Notes: a model not told the origin generated them from the sequence alone. Counted from the stretch's first letter, positions 1 through 8,737 are shown. The stretch is DNA of 64,000 nucleotides from Saprospiraceae bacterium (GCA_020627535.1 JAHDGU010000007.1:1-64000); one strand, 5' to 3'. Numbers and translations are program-made.

Positions 1-47
1 ACCTCATTCCAAGCCAGCATTCACCAGCCCTCCCGTAAAAGGGATCG

Positions 48-79
48 CAAAGATAGGTGCACTCCTTTGACCTGTGCAA
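48..79 (-). promoter_or_regulatory. Bacteroidota-type promoter reading left out of the window
   Basis: On the minus strand a perfect TAnnTTTG -7 element (TATCTTTG, 48-55) lies 21 nt downstream of a TTG (-33-like, 77-79). This matches the Bacteroidota primary sigma consensus TTG-N17-23-TAnnTTTG. It would drive a minus-strand gene starting beyond the left edge. The same TATCTTTGC string precedes both tRNA genes in this window. Confidence 0.5.
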
Positions 80-278
80 TAGCAAAATGAAAAAAAATGA
101 AAATAATTTTCACATTACCAGCAAACAGCCCAATAAGGCACTCAAAATCAACAAGATAAGAGGTATTGTAGTTTTCTCTATTTTGTCAAATAACCTTCGC
201 GATACTTCAAATTTTGGATCACTAGGATCCCGCCACCTTCTTCTAGATGACCAAGACTTCAACATAAATCAAGTCTTG

Positions 279-352
279 CGCCCCCACTTGGACTCGAACC
301 AAGGACCTACGGATTAACAGTCCGGCGCTCTAACCAACTGAGCTATGGAGGC
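279..352 (-). tRNA. tRNA-Asn (anticodon GTT)
   Basis: Read on the minus strand, the sequence folds as a full cloverleaf. The 7-bp acceptor GCCTCCA pairs with TGGGGGC, the D-arm is AGCTCAGTTGGTTAGAGC, the anticodon loop is CTGTTAAT with GTT, and the T-arm is CTTGGTTCGAGTCCAAG. The discriminator is G and CCA is not encoded. A promoter with a perfect -7 element lies just upstream (406-438). Confidence 0.96.
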
Positions 353-405
353 AATTCTCTTTCAAATTCAAGATCGATGCATCATCATGCTTCGATTTGG
401 GTCGG

Positions 406-438
406 CAAAGATATGTCAAGCCCAATCAAATTTTCCAA
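406..438 (-). promoter_or_regulatory. Promoter of tRNA-Asn
   Basis: On the minus strand TATCTTTG (406-413) is preceded by TTG (436-438) at 22-nt spacing, fitting the Bacteroidota -33/-7 consensus. The tRNA 5' end is about 54 nt downstream of the -7 element. Confidence 0.6.
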
Positions 439-483
439 ACTTTTTCTTGATAATTATTCGCTCTCGAAGCTACCAACTGCAGA

Positions 484-1047
484 CTATGCAGCATCGCTGT
501 CTATATCACTTCCAAAGTTGAGCTGGAAACCAATCTTATTTGCATTGCTCGCGGGCTGATCATCATCAAAATCCTCCCAATGTGTAATATCTGTAATAAA
601 CTCCTCCAGATGCCTCACAAAGAAAGGAGATGTTAATTCCTCTGGTCTGTATATCCCAATGGTCTTAGGGGGCTGAGGCTGTCCATACCCTTCAATGAAT
701 GGATAGTTGATCAGCACGATGATCTTCCCATTGAAGAGCTGCTGGTACACCAAACTTCCATTATGCTTGACGAGGTGCCTCTTTAAAGTCTCATTAATCG
801 ACTCAAACATGCCACTCTTGACTTGTCCTAGGCTCAATACTACGGCCTGAAGATTTTCGAGATCGGCCTTACAATCTACCTCACATTCCAGCTCTATTTC
901 CTTGGCATTTTTTTTCAACTCATCTATGATCTCTTCTTTGAGAGATTCATTCCACACATCTCTGTAGCTTCTGGTATTGGCCAGTACAGTTTTATACTGC
1001 TCTACCTTACGCTTGAGATTCATGACATGTGTGCTCATTTGATACAT
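484..1047 (-). CDS. Conserved-looking hypothetical protein (187 aa)
   Basis: I do not recognise this protein. It is cytoplasmic-looking, with no signal peptide or membrane segment. The N-terminal half is charged and helical (KKNAKEIELECEVDCKADLE). The central part looks like an alpha/beta fold with a GKIIVLINYPFIEGYG strand segment, and the tail is Asp-rich (DFDDDQ). Alternative starts are the in-frame ATGs at 1038 and 1023; the last gives MNLKRKVEQYKTV and is quite plausible. It is followed on the same strand by tRNA-Asn, and DUF2461 lies upstream on the same strand after a 112-nt gap that holds one copy of the GGCTTTCGCCAAAA motif. Confidence 0.7.
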   Translation of the reverse strand: MYQMSTHVMNLKRKVEQYKTVLANTRSYRDVWNESLKEEIIDELKKNAKEIELECEVDCKADLENLQAVVLSLGQVKSGMFESINETLKRHLVKHNGSLVYQQLFNGKIIVLINYPFIEGYGQPQPPKTIGIYRPEELTSPFFVRHLEEFITDITHWEDFDDDQPASNANKIGFQLNFGSDIDSDAA

Positions 1048-1087
1048 ACAGAAGATTTTTTGCGAATCTAGTCATTCTTGATCTATG

Positions 1088-1101
1088 GCTTTCGCCAAAA
1101 T
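1088..1101 (+). repeat. Dispersed GGCTTTCGCCAAAA motif, exact copy (intergenic)
   Basis: Exact 14-mer, followed by T. This is the only exact copy lying between genes; the others are inside coding regions. The opposite strand reads TTTT-GGC-GAAA-GCC, a 3-bp stem closed by a GAAA tetraloop. Confidence 0.8.
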
Positions 1102-1159
1102 GACTAGGCTCAATGCCTACGACATCATTCGATCGTTTCAGCTTCATCAATGAAGACCT

Positions 1160-1825
1160 CTAGTTCAGCGCTTCCCCATTCAGATCATGCGTAAGTATGT
1201 AGCTCATGTAGTCAAAGAAAGGCCTAATGGCATCGAAGTCATTGATAATTATTTTGGCGAAAGCCTGATCATAAACCGCACTGACTGGATATGTCTTGGA
1301 GAACAAATACTGCTTGTATCGCAATAGATCTATTGCTGTATGATCTTTGTCGTAGCCTCGTGGATTGGACTTGAGCTGCTCTCCTTTCATCTCACCCCAG
1401 GCTTTGACAAGACTTTTATCCTTAAGGACAGATCTCATGTCATCTGGATCGGCAGCAATCTGCGATCTGATTAATGCCAAGTCATCTTTGTGAGGATTCC
1501 AAAATCCACATCCCACAAACACCTCATCTGGCATGATCCCTAGGAAATAACCTCCTCTGAGTGCGGGCTTGCGCCGTGTCCAAGACATTCTCCAGCTGGG
1601 ATTATAAGGTGTCTTATCTGCAGAAAAACGGACGTCTCTGTATATGCGATAAAACTTACTGGATTCAATATCATCGATTTTGGCGAAAGCCTCGGTCATA
1701 TCGGCCAGCAATGTCTTGACCTCTGGAAGCACTGCATCATATCGACCCTTGTGCTCCTTAAACCAGTCCCTGTTGTTGTTCTTTGCTAGGTCACGGAGAT
1801 ACTTGATGGAGGCTTTACTTAGCAT
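1160..1825 (-). CDS. DUF2461 (TIGR02453) family protein
   Basis: Cytoplasmic protein of about 221 aa that covers the whole DUF2461 family. Visible family signatures are LRDLAKNNNRDWFKEHKGRY near the N-terminus, FYRIYRDVRFSADKTPYN in the middle, GGYFLGI, and a C-terminal helical part. The biochemical function of the family is unknown. The start at 1825 (MLSKASIKYL) gives the usual family length. A longer reading to 1930 would run into the divergent gene at 1909. A near-consensus -7 element (CATCTTTG on the minus strand, about 1840) lies just upstream. Two exact copies of the dispersed GGCTTTCGCCAAAA motif lie inside this gene and encode AFAK both times. Confidence 0.85.
   Translation of the reverse strand: MLSKASIKYLRDLAKNNNRDWFKEHKGRYDAVLPEVKTLLADMTEAFAKIDDIESSKFYRIYRDVRFSADKTPYNPSWRMSWTRRKPALRGGYFLGIMPDEVFVGCGFWNPHKDDLALIRSQIAADPDDMRSVLKDKSLVKAWGEMKGEQLKSNPRGYDKDHTAIDLLRYKQYLFSKTYPVSAVYDQAFAKIIINDFDAIRPFFDYMSYILTHDLNGEALN
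1252..1265 (-). repeat. Dispersed GGCTTTCGCCAAAA motif, exact copy
   Basis: Exact copy on the minus strand inside the DUF2461 gene, read as AFAK in the gene frame. Confidence 0.8.
1678..1691 (-). repeat. Dispersed GGCTTTCGCCAAAA motif, exact copy
   Basis: Second exact copy inside the DUF2461 gene, again read as AFAK and in the same orientation as the copy at 1252. Confidence 0.8.
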
Positions 1826-1908
1826 ACTGTTTGTATTGTGACGCAAAGATGAATGATCTCGCTTGCTTGGTATGATATTTGCCACAAATCGGCGCAAACC
1901 TAAAGAGT

Positions 1909-3579
1909 ATGGCAGAGCAAACGAGAGCACAGATATCCAAAGACGCGATACAGTGCATGTACATCGCCATGCGACATTTGTTTATCAGGGGTAGTTACAA
2001 GCCCCTTGGCACGTCTGGTGAAGCTCTCATCGGTGCTCTTCTTTCCCTTTCACCAGAGATCTATGGCTCCATCAATGATCGGGAAAGAGTGGAACTCGAG
2101 GGACTGCTCTACATATTCCAAAGACTACCTCAAGGTATAGAGGAATGTAGATATGTCAAGCTCATCAGTCGAGAGGGATTTCAGGATAGCAACTTTGAAG
2201 CACTAGTACCAGCAAAACGCAGGAGAAATTGTTACCGTATTGATGATGAGCAGATGTACATCGAGATGTCACGAGGACGTAGTGACATATACGATGTCCT
2301 GACACATCTTACATTCATGTACGTCGAGGCCGAAAAAATCCGCAGGAATGCTCTTGATCACAAGGATCGCCTGAACAAGGAGTGGCATATGCTGGAGGAG
2401 ATCGTCATGAAAATCAGGGCGGGAGAAGATCTCAATGAAGAGGTAGGCTTCACTTACTTGAGTACCCTGCTCGGCCGCACTTTTGAAGATACTGTGTCTG
2501 CCTGTAAGAAGTTTGGCACGGCCGAAAAGGTCAACAGCATTTTTTGCATAGCCTACTGGCTGGGAAAGCGCAGTCTTGAAGAGCATCTTGAAGATCGCGA
2601 CCGTGAAATCAGTTTCTCAAAGGCACTCCGCGAAAAAGTAGGTCACCATGTCTATGGCGAAAAATGGGCACATGCCATCAAGCAAGAGCTAGACTCTCAA
2701 GGGCTTCTCGATCGTCCTATCCATATCATAAGTAGCAATATGCATAGCGTAGTCAATACGCTGTACGGCTTGTCGGCCTTGAAGAAAAAGAAATTCGCTT
2801 CCCTCGAGGCACTTGCACAACATTTATCTCAGGACGAAAATGGTAAAGACCAGAATAAAGTCCATGACTACGGCCTCAAACATGGCTTGACTGAATTATC
2901 AGACAGCAGCGGCACCAACATCAACGTACAGATCATTAACTGTACTCACATCACAGGCCTTGTTGACGGTGAGGGGTCACCCTGGATATCCAGCCCAAGA
3001 GAAGATGTGATCATCGTCATGGACTACGCATTCGGTGAGCAGGCATATGAGACGATGGACGAACTTCTCAAGCCTTATGAAAAGGGAACAGACAAGATCC
3101 CACTGGATGTCCGGTCGATCAATATCATGGGTAAGGCTGGGATACTTGAAGGCACCAAGGGTGATCTGATGATCCCAGACGCTTTCATCTTTGAAGGTAG
3201 TGCTGACAACTATCCAGTAGAGAACCAACTGAGCGCAAGCGAATTTGAAGGACAAGGTCTCGGCGTCTATTCAGGCGCTATGATCACAGTGCTTGGAACT
3301 TCTCTACAAAATCGGGATATACTTCGATACTTCCTTAAATCTTCGTGGCACTGTGTAGGACTAGAGATGGAGGGAGCGCACTACCAGAAAGCCATACAGG
3401 CGGCTTCCAAAATCCGTGCTAGTGTATCCCCAGAGGTCAAATTGCGATACGCATACTATGCTTCAGATAATCCGCTTGAGACAGGTGCTACTCTGGCGAG
3501 TGGAAGCCTAGGTATCGGTGGGGTAAAACCCACTTATCTCATCACGACCAAAATTCTTGATGGTATCTTGAGATCATAG
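1909..3579 (+). CDS. Large protein with nucleoside-phosphorylase-like C-terminal half
   Basis: About 556 aa, cytoplasmic. The N-terminal ~270 residues are helical and unrecognised. The C-terminal half resembles the PNP/UDP family (AMP nucleosidase, MTA/SAH nucleosidase). It shows SSNMHSVVNTLYGL, a glycine-rich IMGKAGILEG segment followed by KGDLMIPDAF, a VGLEMEGAHY motif equivalent to the family's nucleoside-binding M-E segment, and SDNPLETG, where the family's catalytic Asp is expected. Function as a nucleosidase or phosphorylase is inference; the family could be a Bacteroidota-specific domain of unknown function. The start at 1909 is preferred; an ATG at 1879 is also in frame. It is divergent from the DUF2461 gene, with about 80 nt between them. 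Confidence 0.75.
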   Translation: MAEQTRAQISKDAIQCMYIAMRHLFIRGSYKPLGTSGEALIGALLSLSPEIYGSINDRERVELEGLLYIFQRLPQGIEECRYVKLISREGFQDSNFEALVPAKRRRNCYRIDDEQMYIEMSRGRSDIYDVLTHLTFMYVEAEKIRRNALDHKDRLNKEWHMLEEIVMKIRAGEDLNEEVGFTYLSTLLGRTFEDTVSACKKFGTAEKVNSIFCIAYWLGKRSLEEHLEDRDREISFSKALREKVGHHVYGEKWAHAIKQELDSQGLLDRPIHIISSNMHSVVNTLYGLSALKKKKFASLEALAQHLSQDENGKDQNKVHDYGLKHGLTELSDSSGTNINVQIINCTHITGLVDGEGSPWISSPREDVIIVMDYAFGEQAYETMDELLKPYEKGTDKIPLDVRSINIMGKAGILEGTKGDLMIPDAFIFEGSADNYPVENQLSASEFEGQGLGVYSGAMITVLGTSLQNRDILRYFLKSSWHCVGLEMEGAHYQKAIQAASKIRASVSPEVKLRYAYYASDNPLETGATLASGSLGIGGVKPTYLITTKILDGILRS

Positions 3580-3709
3580 TATCAAGTCCAATCCATACTG
3601 CATTTTGACGGATTGAGTACTTATGACAAGGATCTGTCAGAGGACTCCGCGTGACAGGCTATAACTTTCTGAGTCTTACATTATATCACAGACTCAAACT
3701 CACTCTGAC

Positions 3710-6340
3710 ATGTTTACAAGGATACCTAGATCTTATGTACTATTCACAGCAATGGCAGTCGCTGTACTGACCATTGCTCGTGTCAATGACCCGCCTAATG
3801 GAAGGACTGGTGCTCCAGGAGATGGACTCTGCACTGACTGTCACGGCGGCGGAAACTCTGGTCAAGATGGCACGCTCACGATTGATGGCCTACCAGCTGA
3901 TATTGACCCAAGTACCACTTACACCTTGACCGTAACCATAGAAAATCCCAATGGACTTGGTACTCATGGTGGTTTCCAACTTGTGGCGCTAAACGCTGCC
4001 AATGACGATATCGGCAGCCTAAGCGGTGCTGATGGAAATAGTAAAATCACTCCATCGGGAGATCGCACCTACTGGGAGCACTCGCCATCACAGACCTTTG
4101 GCTCAGACAATACAGTAAGCTATACAGTAGACTGGACATCACCCGATGGCTCTACTGACGAGACCATTACGCTCTATGCTGCCGCGAATGTCAGTGATGG
4201 CAATGGCAGCACCTCTGGCGATCTTATCTTGACTTCCACATCCACTGGTGAGCTTATGAGCTCAGGAGATCCCCTCGACATATCCATCATCGAATCTGGC
4301 AATGTACTCTGTGCAGGAGGAAATAGTGGCTTTGCGCGAGCAGAAGCTACTGGTGGCACTTCGCCATACGACTATGCATGGTCAGATGGTCAGTCAGGCG
4401 ATGTTGCTGTCAATCTAGAAGCAGGTACGATCATGGTGACCGTCACTGATGCTGATAATAATATGGCCTCCACCTCCGTAACCATCAATGAGCCAAGTCC
4501 TCTAGTTGTAGAAATCGTCGCACAGGAAGACCCAAGTTGCAATGGAAGTATGGACGGCAGCGCCGGTCTATCAAGCAGTGGTGGCGCTGGGAGCTATGAA
4601 TATCTCTGGCCAGACGGTAGTATGGACTCCAATAATGAAATGCTCGGTGCTGGGACCACTACGGTGACTGTGACCGATGCCAATGATTGTGAGACTACTG
4701 TGGATATCGTCCTCGATGAGCCAGATGTACTGGTCGGTGCTGTCTTGAACCAAGTCAATGTACTCTGTGCTGGTGGCAGTGATGGTGCCGTGGAGCTTGC
4801 TGCTGCGGGAGGCACCGCTCCATATCTTTTTGAGTGGAGCAATGGCCTCATCGGTGAAAGCCAAGACAACCTTGAAGCCGGAAGCTACACGGTTACCCTC
4901 ACGGACTTTCAGCTTTGTACTGATCTCATCTTGGTTGACATCACTGAGCCCGATGCGATCGTCGTGAGCCTACTAGACGCAGAAGACATCGCCTGTCATG
5001 GAGATAGCACCGGACTATTGACTATCGGCACCGCTGGTGGTACTGGAAATCTTGACATACTCTGGTCCACAGGTCAAACTAGCTCAAGCATCACGGGATT
5101 GACTGCCGACAGCTACAGCGTCACTGTGACAGACGAAAATGAATGCAGCACTTCCATGTCATGGACATTGACAGAGTCAGACCCCATTGAGATCAACATC
5201 TCTGCTACCAATGAATCATCTGCAGGTGCTATGGACGGCTCCGTAAGTACAGATCCGACCGGCGGAGTGTCTCCGTATACATATCTCTGGAGTACGGGAG
5301 ATACTACACAAAATCTTGACGGTCTTGGAGAAGGAAGCTACACAGTGACCGTCACTGACGCCAATGAATGTACCGCGACCGCCACAGCAAGTGTCAACGG
5401 TGTCAACTGTACCCTTGAAAGCGAGATTGTCAGCCAAGAGATTGCATGCAATGCTGGCACGACTATGGCATGTGTCAATATTATCGCAGGTTCTGCGCCA
5501 TTTGAATACATATGGAGCGACGGAAGTACGGATGCCTGCATCTCTGGTATTGGAGCTGGAGACTACGAAGTCACGGTCACCGATAGTGACTTGTGCACAG
5601 AAATTCTCTCCATTACGATTAGCGAGCCTGCGGCAATTGAGCTCAATACTTTGGTAGATCAACCGCTCTGCAATGGAGATCTTGGAAGGATTGAAGTCTT
5701 TGCGACTGGTGGTACAGGGCAGTATCGCTACAGTCCATCACAGGTTCTTGACAGTCTTGCTCCAGGGTCATATACGATCACCGTCACTGACGAAAATGAT
5801 TGTGAGATGAGCATCACGGAGGCAATACAAGAGCCTGCTCCGATCAACATCATGCTAGATAGCATCGTCAATGAGGATAGCGGCAACCCTGGCACGGGAG
5901 CAGTATATATCACTGCTAGTGGTGGTACAGGAGATCTTAGCTATGAGTGGAAAGATGCCAATGGTCTAGTCATCAGTACGGATCAGAATCTGATCGATCA
6001 GCTTGCAGGTAGCTACGTCCTCACCGTCACTGATACCAACGACTGTAGCGCAAGCTCGACCTACGAGATTGAACTCAGCGTCTCTACCGATCAAGAGAAT
6101 GTCGTCGTGCTTGAACTCTTCCCAAATCCTGCACAGGACTATGTGCGCATCAAGATTGCAAGTGATGATATCAGACAGATTCGATGGCTTGGTTTGGACG
6201 GTCATGCTCAAGCCACACAGGTAATCAGCCAGTCTTCTATCTATTCAGTAATCACCACGCCTGAGACATCTGGACTCTGGATACTGGAGATCACTACTGA
6301 GAATCGCAGATATGTAGAGAAACTATTGATACAGAGGTAG
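3710..6340 (+). CDS. T9SS-secreted surface protein: CXXCH/Reeler-like domain plus eight SprB repeats
   Basis: 876 aa, exported. An N-terminal signal segment (residues 1-24) is followed by GAPGDGLCTDCHGG, which carries a c-type-haem-like CXXCH motif at C41, C44 and H45. The region to about residue 170 is a Reeler/choice-of-anchor-like beta domain (ATYTLTV-type strands, YTVDWTSP). Eight SprB-type repeats of roughly 70-76 residues follow, most containing C.G..DG, GG..PY.Y.WS.G and YTVTVTD.N.C. The end is a type A T9SS sorting domain (LELFPNPAQDYVRIKI ... GLWILEI ... EKLLIQR). SprB repeats are known from the Flavobacterium gliding adhesin. This protein is much shorter, so a secreted or cell-surface adhesive role is inference. 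It appears monocistronic. Confidence 0.9.
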   Translation: MFTRIPRSYVLFTAMAVAVLTIARVNDPPNGRTGAPGDGLCTDCHGGGNSGQDGTLTIDGLPADIDPSTTYTLTVTIENPNGLGTHGGFQLVALNAANDDIGSLSGADGNSKITPSGDRTYWEHSPSQTFGSDNTVSYTVDWTSPDGSTDETITLYAAANVSDGNGSTSGDLILTSTSTGELMSSGDPLDISIIESGNVLCAGGNSGFARAEATGGTSPYDYAWSDGQSGDVAVNLEAGTIMVTVTDADNNMASTSVTINEPSPLVVEIVAQEDPSCNGSMDGSAGLSSSGGAGSYEYLWPDGSMDSNNEMLGAGTTTVTVTDANDCETTVDIVLDEPDVLVGAVLNQVNVLCAGGSDGAVELAAAGGTAPYLFEWSNGLIGESQDNLEAGSYTVTLTDFQLCTDLILVDITEPDAIVVSLLDAEDIACHGDSTGLLTIGTAGGTGNLDILWSTGQTSSSITGLTADSYSVTVTDENECSTSMSWTLTESDPIEINISATNESSAGAMDGSVSTDPTGGVSPYTYLWSTGDTTQNLDGLGEGSYTVTVTDANECTATATASVNGVNCTLESEIVSQEIACNAGTTMACVNIIAGSAPFEYIWSDGSTDACISGIGAGDYEVTVTDSDLCTEILSITISEPAAIELNTLVDQPLCNGDLGRIEVFATGGTGQYRYSPSQVLDSLAPGSYTITVTDENDCEMSITEAIQEPAPINIMLDSIVNEDSGNPGTGAVYITASGGTGDLSYEWKDANGLVISTDQNLIDQLAGSYVLTVTDTNDCSASSTYEIELSVSTDQENVVVLELFPNPAQDYVRIKIASDDIRQIRWLGLDGHAQATQVISQSSIYSVITTPETSGLWILEITTENRRYVEKLLIQR
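4277..6079 (+). repeat. Eight tandem SprB-type protein repeats
   Basis: Each unit is about 210-230 bp. The best conserved DNA is the part encoding YTVTVTDANECT-like ends, seen near 4650, 4885, 5110, 5340, 5565, 5770 and 6010. Units are clearly diverged, so this is an old repeat array and not a recent expansion. Unit 5 has lost the usual Cys near its start, and unit 7 is shortened. Confidence 0.85.
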
Positions 6341-6341
6341 T

Positions 6342-6355
6342 CGCTTTCGCGAAAA
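6342..6355 (+). repeat. Variant of the dispersed motif with swapped stem (CGC/GCG)
   Basis: Reads CGC-TTTC-GCG-AAAA just after the stop of the SprB gene. The opposite strand is TTTT-CGC-GAAA-GCG. The T4 tract and the GAAA loop are kept while both sides of the stem differ from the main motif in a compensatory way. Confidence 0.55.
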
Positions 6356-6510
6356 TGATAGCATGAGTCCCTGTGCATTGTAAGATGTACGGGGACTTGT
6401 TTTCACGGATACTGGCTCTCATAGGCGTTCTTTTACAGAACATGAAAAATTCGTCGATTTTCTTGCAGCGGAACTTGAATATTTGCGTCTTTGGATCAGA
6501 TGACCTCGTC

Positions 6511-7068
6511 ATGAAGCTGAAAATATCTAGGCATATCGTACTCCTGGCGCTTGTCGTCCTCTCCTTGACATCATGTGATGATGGGTTTGTCAATCCAGCA
6601 CTTGGTGAGACGGTGGAGTGTCTGGTGCCGGTATATGCTCCTTATGACGAGAACTTCGAAGAAATTTTCAGGACTGACGCTCGAGAATTTGAAAACCTCG
6701 GCAACATTGTACTCTACAAAGAGTATATCTTCCTCATTGAGCGACTGCAAGGAATTCATGTCCTGGATAATAGTGACCCTGCGATGCCTGTCAATCTTCA
6801 CTTCTTGAATATTCCAGGTGTTTCTGAGCTTACAATCGATGAAGACATCTTATTTGTCAATTATGGCGTCAATCTTATACTCATAGATATATCAGATCTT
6901 AGCTCAATCACTGTCGTCGACGCTATTGAAGATTTTTACCCGATAGAAGAACTTCAACTGACGCCTCCTGATTACTTTGGCTCCTTTGAGTGTGTAGACA
7001 CAGATAAAGGCATCGTCGTAGACTGGATTACAGACACTAGATACAACCCAAATTGCTGGACATGGTAA
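6511..7068 (+). CDS. LVIVD-type lipoprotein (first of pair)
   Basis: Predicted lipoprotein of 185 aa with a lipobox at VLSLTSC. LVIVD-like beta-propeller strands are visible (GIHVLDNSDPAMPVNL, ILFVNYG, NLILIDISDLSSI). The start at 6511 is chosen because it puts the signal peptide at the N-terminus; an ATG much further upstream would add about 46 residues of unrelated sequence. It overlaps the next gene by several bases, so translation is probably coupled. Its propeller is short and may be completed by assembly with its neighbour. Likely location is the outer membrane or periplasm; the function is unknown. Confidence 0.8.
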   Translation: MKLKISRHIVLLALVVLSLTSCDDGFVNPALGETVECLVPVYAPYDENFEEIFRTDAREFENLGNIVLYKEYIFLIERLQGIHVLDNSDPAMPVNLHFLNIPGVSELTIDEDILFVNYGVNLILIDISDLSSITVVDAIEDFYPIEELQLTPPDYFGSFECVDTDKGIVVDWITDTRYNPNCWTW

Positions 7069-7856
7069 AAAACACGAAATATCTCATCCTCTCTTTATTC
7101 TTTAGTGTCGCGGTGATCTCCTGTACTGAGGAGAGTGCGGCTTTCGATGCTACCACTAGTGCAGCTGTCAATGGCAGTTACTCACAGATCATCGTAGTCG
7201 GCGATAATCTCTATGGTCTCAATGGCGATCGCCTGAGTACTGTAGACATATCTGACAAGGACAATGTCGTCGTCATTGACGAGCAGACCCTTGATTTTGA
7301 CATAGAAAGCATCTTTCACTACGACGGCTTATTGTTTGTAGGATCTAGTAGTGCAATGTATATCTATGAAATCGACAGCGAGACAGGAATACCCTCGAGA
7401 CAAAGCGTGACTGAGTACACCTCATTTTTTGATGGCGTCGTTTGCTTCTCTGATCCCATAGTGACCAATGAGACTCATGCCTATGTGACTTTGCATACAG
7501 TAGAGCTTGTGAGCAACGATTTTTGCTCGCGTATCCAAGAAGTCAATGAGCTCAGAATTTATGACTTCCAAGATCGAGAGAATCCAAGACTCAAGAATGT
7601 CATCGATATGGCACAGCCTAAAGGGCTGGGAATCGATGGAAATCTTCTTTTCGTATGCGACGGATGGAATGGTCTTGCCGTATTTGACATATCGGATAAA
7701 GAACAGCCACATCGCTTGTCAATCTTTGACGGTTTTGAGAGCTTTGATGTCATCCCGCGCAATGGCGTATTGATTGTCGTAGCCAAAGACGAACTCAGGC
7801 AATATGACTACACTGATCCCCAAGACATCAGACTGCTGAGCACCATTGAGCTGTAG
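7062..7856 (+). CDS. LVIVD repeat lipoprotein (second of pair)
   Basis: Predicted lipoprotein of 264 aa (lipobox VAVISC) with repeated LVIVD-type blades: DNLYGLNGDRLSTVDISDKD, GLLFVGSSSAMYIYEI, LRIYDFQDRENPRL, GNLLFVCDGWNGLAVFDISD and ELRQYDYTDPQDIRLL. LVIVD propellers occur in Bacteroidota surface lipoproteins, usually of unknown ligand. The ATG at 7062 lies inside the end of the upstream gene. The end overlaps the TTG start of the following outer-membrane-like protein, so 6511, 7062 and 7846 form one operon. Confidence 0.85.
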   Translation: MVKNTKYLILSLFFSVAVISCTEESAAFDATTSAAVNGSYSQIIVVGDNLYGLNGDRLSTVDISDKDNVVVIDEQTLDFDIESIFHYDGLLFVGSSSAMYIYEIDSETGIPSRQSVTEYTSFFDGVVCFSDPIVTNETHAYVTLHTVELVSNDFCSRIQEVNELRIYDFQDRENPRLKNVIDMAQPKGLGIDGNLLFVCDGWNGLAVFDISDKEQPHRLSIFDGFESFDVIPRNGVLIVVAKDELRQYDYTDPQDIRLLSTIEL

Positions 7857-8499
7857 TTCGATCAAACTAGGCTGGCTACTAAGTTTAGTCTTTGGACTAT
7901 CAAGTCTACTCTCTGCTCAGGATCAAGAGTACAGACCATTCGTCAAGGAGGATCACTGGCGACTCAACTGGAGTCCTACCGCTGCAATCAATCCATTTCC
8001 CGAGCTCAAGCTTGGCACCTCCTATCATACAGGTAATCACATCATCTGGATGGATGTATCCTACATCGAGAAGAGACTTGAGCCGGATTTTGTGTCACGC
8101 GGAATTGATCTCGAAGCCAGATACAATTGGATCTTTGCCCGCAACAATTTTCACCTCTTTTCTGCTGGAGGAGGTATCGAATATCAGTACATAGATGCCC
8201 GCTATCCTGAGTTTTATTCAAGATTCAACAATAGCTTCTTCCAACAAATCAACCAAAACTCAGATATCAATCGCTTTGCTGCTTCTCTTAGCGTCGACTG
8301 GACGATCATGGCATCCAGACTACTTTACATCCACACTACACTCGGCTATCGAGCTTATAGCCAAATGCGGGAGTCGAGACTAGATGTCCCAAGAGATGCC
8401 CTTTTAGTGGAAGATCAAGACGTACTTGATTTTTTTGACCAGCCTATGTATATGAACATTCGTCTTAGTCTTCGTCTAGACCGAGAAGACAATCGATAA
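7846..8499 (+). CDS. Putative outer-membrane beta-barrel protein, TTG start
   Basis: 217 aa with an N-terminal signal peptide (LGWLLSLVFGLSSLLSAQ) and then alternating amphipathic strands rich in aromatic residues (LGTSYHTGNHIIWMDVSYIE, FHLFSAGGGIEYQYI, LLYIHTTLGYRAYSQ, MYMNIRLSLRL). This suggests an 8- to 10-stranded barrel, similar in look to DUF3575-type proteins. No ATG is available before the signal sequence. The TTG at 7846 overlaps the stop of the upstream LVIVD gene by 11 nt, consistent with translational coupling. Third gene of the lipoprotein operon; function not recognised. Confidence 0.7.
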   Translation: MSCSSIKLGWLLSLVFGLSSLLSAQDQEYRPFVKEDHWRLNWSPTAAINPFPELKLGTSYHTGNHIIWMDVSYIEKRLEPDFVSRGIDLEARYNWIFARNNFHLFSAGGGIEYQYIDARYPEFYSRFNNSFFQQINQNSDINRFAASLSVDWTIMASRLLYIHTTLGYRAYSQMRESRLDVPRDALLVEDQDVLDFFDQPMYMNIRLSLRLDREDNR

Positions 8500-8519
8500 G
8501 GTCGCAATCTCAACGACCT
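8499..8519 (+). terminator. Weak stem-loop after the LVIVD operon
   Basis: AGGTCG (8499-8504) and CGACCT (8514-8519) form a perfect 6-bp stem immediately at the stop codon of the preceding gene. A second short stem (CGGC/GCCG) follows. No clean T tract follows directly, so a terminator role is tentative. Confidence 0.3.
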
Positions 8520-8737
8520 GAGCGGCTTAGGGCCGATGTTCATTTCCTTTTGTTGTTATCCTCCTCACTTTTAGCCTGCAATTGCACTGCAGATATGATT
8601 CAAGACAAGTGAACTCGCGGCGCATTAGACGTTGATCTCGGACTCATCAGGCTTCAGAAAATTCTCCTAAACCACTGAACTGAAGTAATACTTACATGTT
8701 GTGAAGTATAACTTTTTACACCTTAAATCTTACAGCC

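Noticed and set aside
57-317. 86-aa reading frame on the plus strand
   Set aside because: It runs antisense through the tRNA-Asn gene and has no protein-like pattern.
5216-5662. Minus-strand reading frame opposite the SprB repeats
   Set aside because: Shadow of the repetitive coding sequence on the other strand; no domain or start signal.
6342-6355. Terminator of the SprB-repeat gene
   Set aside because: On the coding strand the stem is followed by A residues, not T; the T tract is on the wrong side, so it fits the dispersed motif better.
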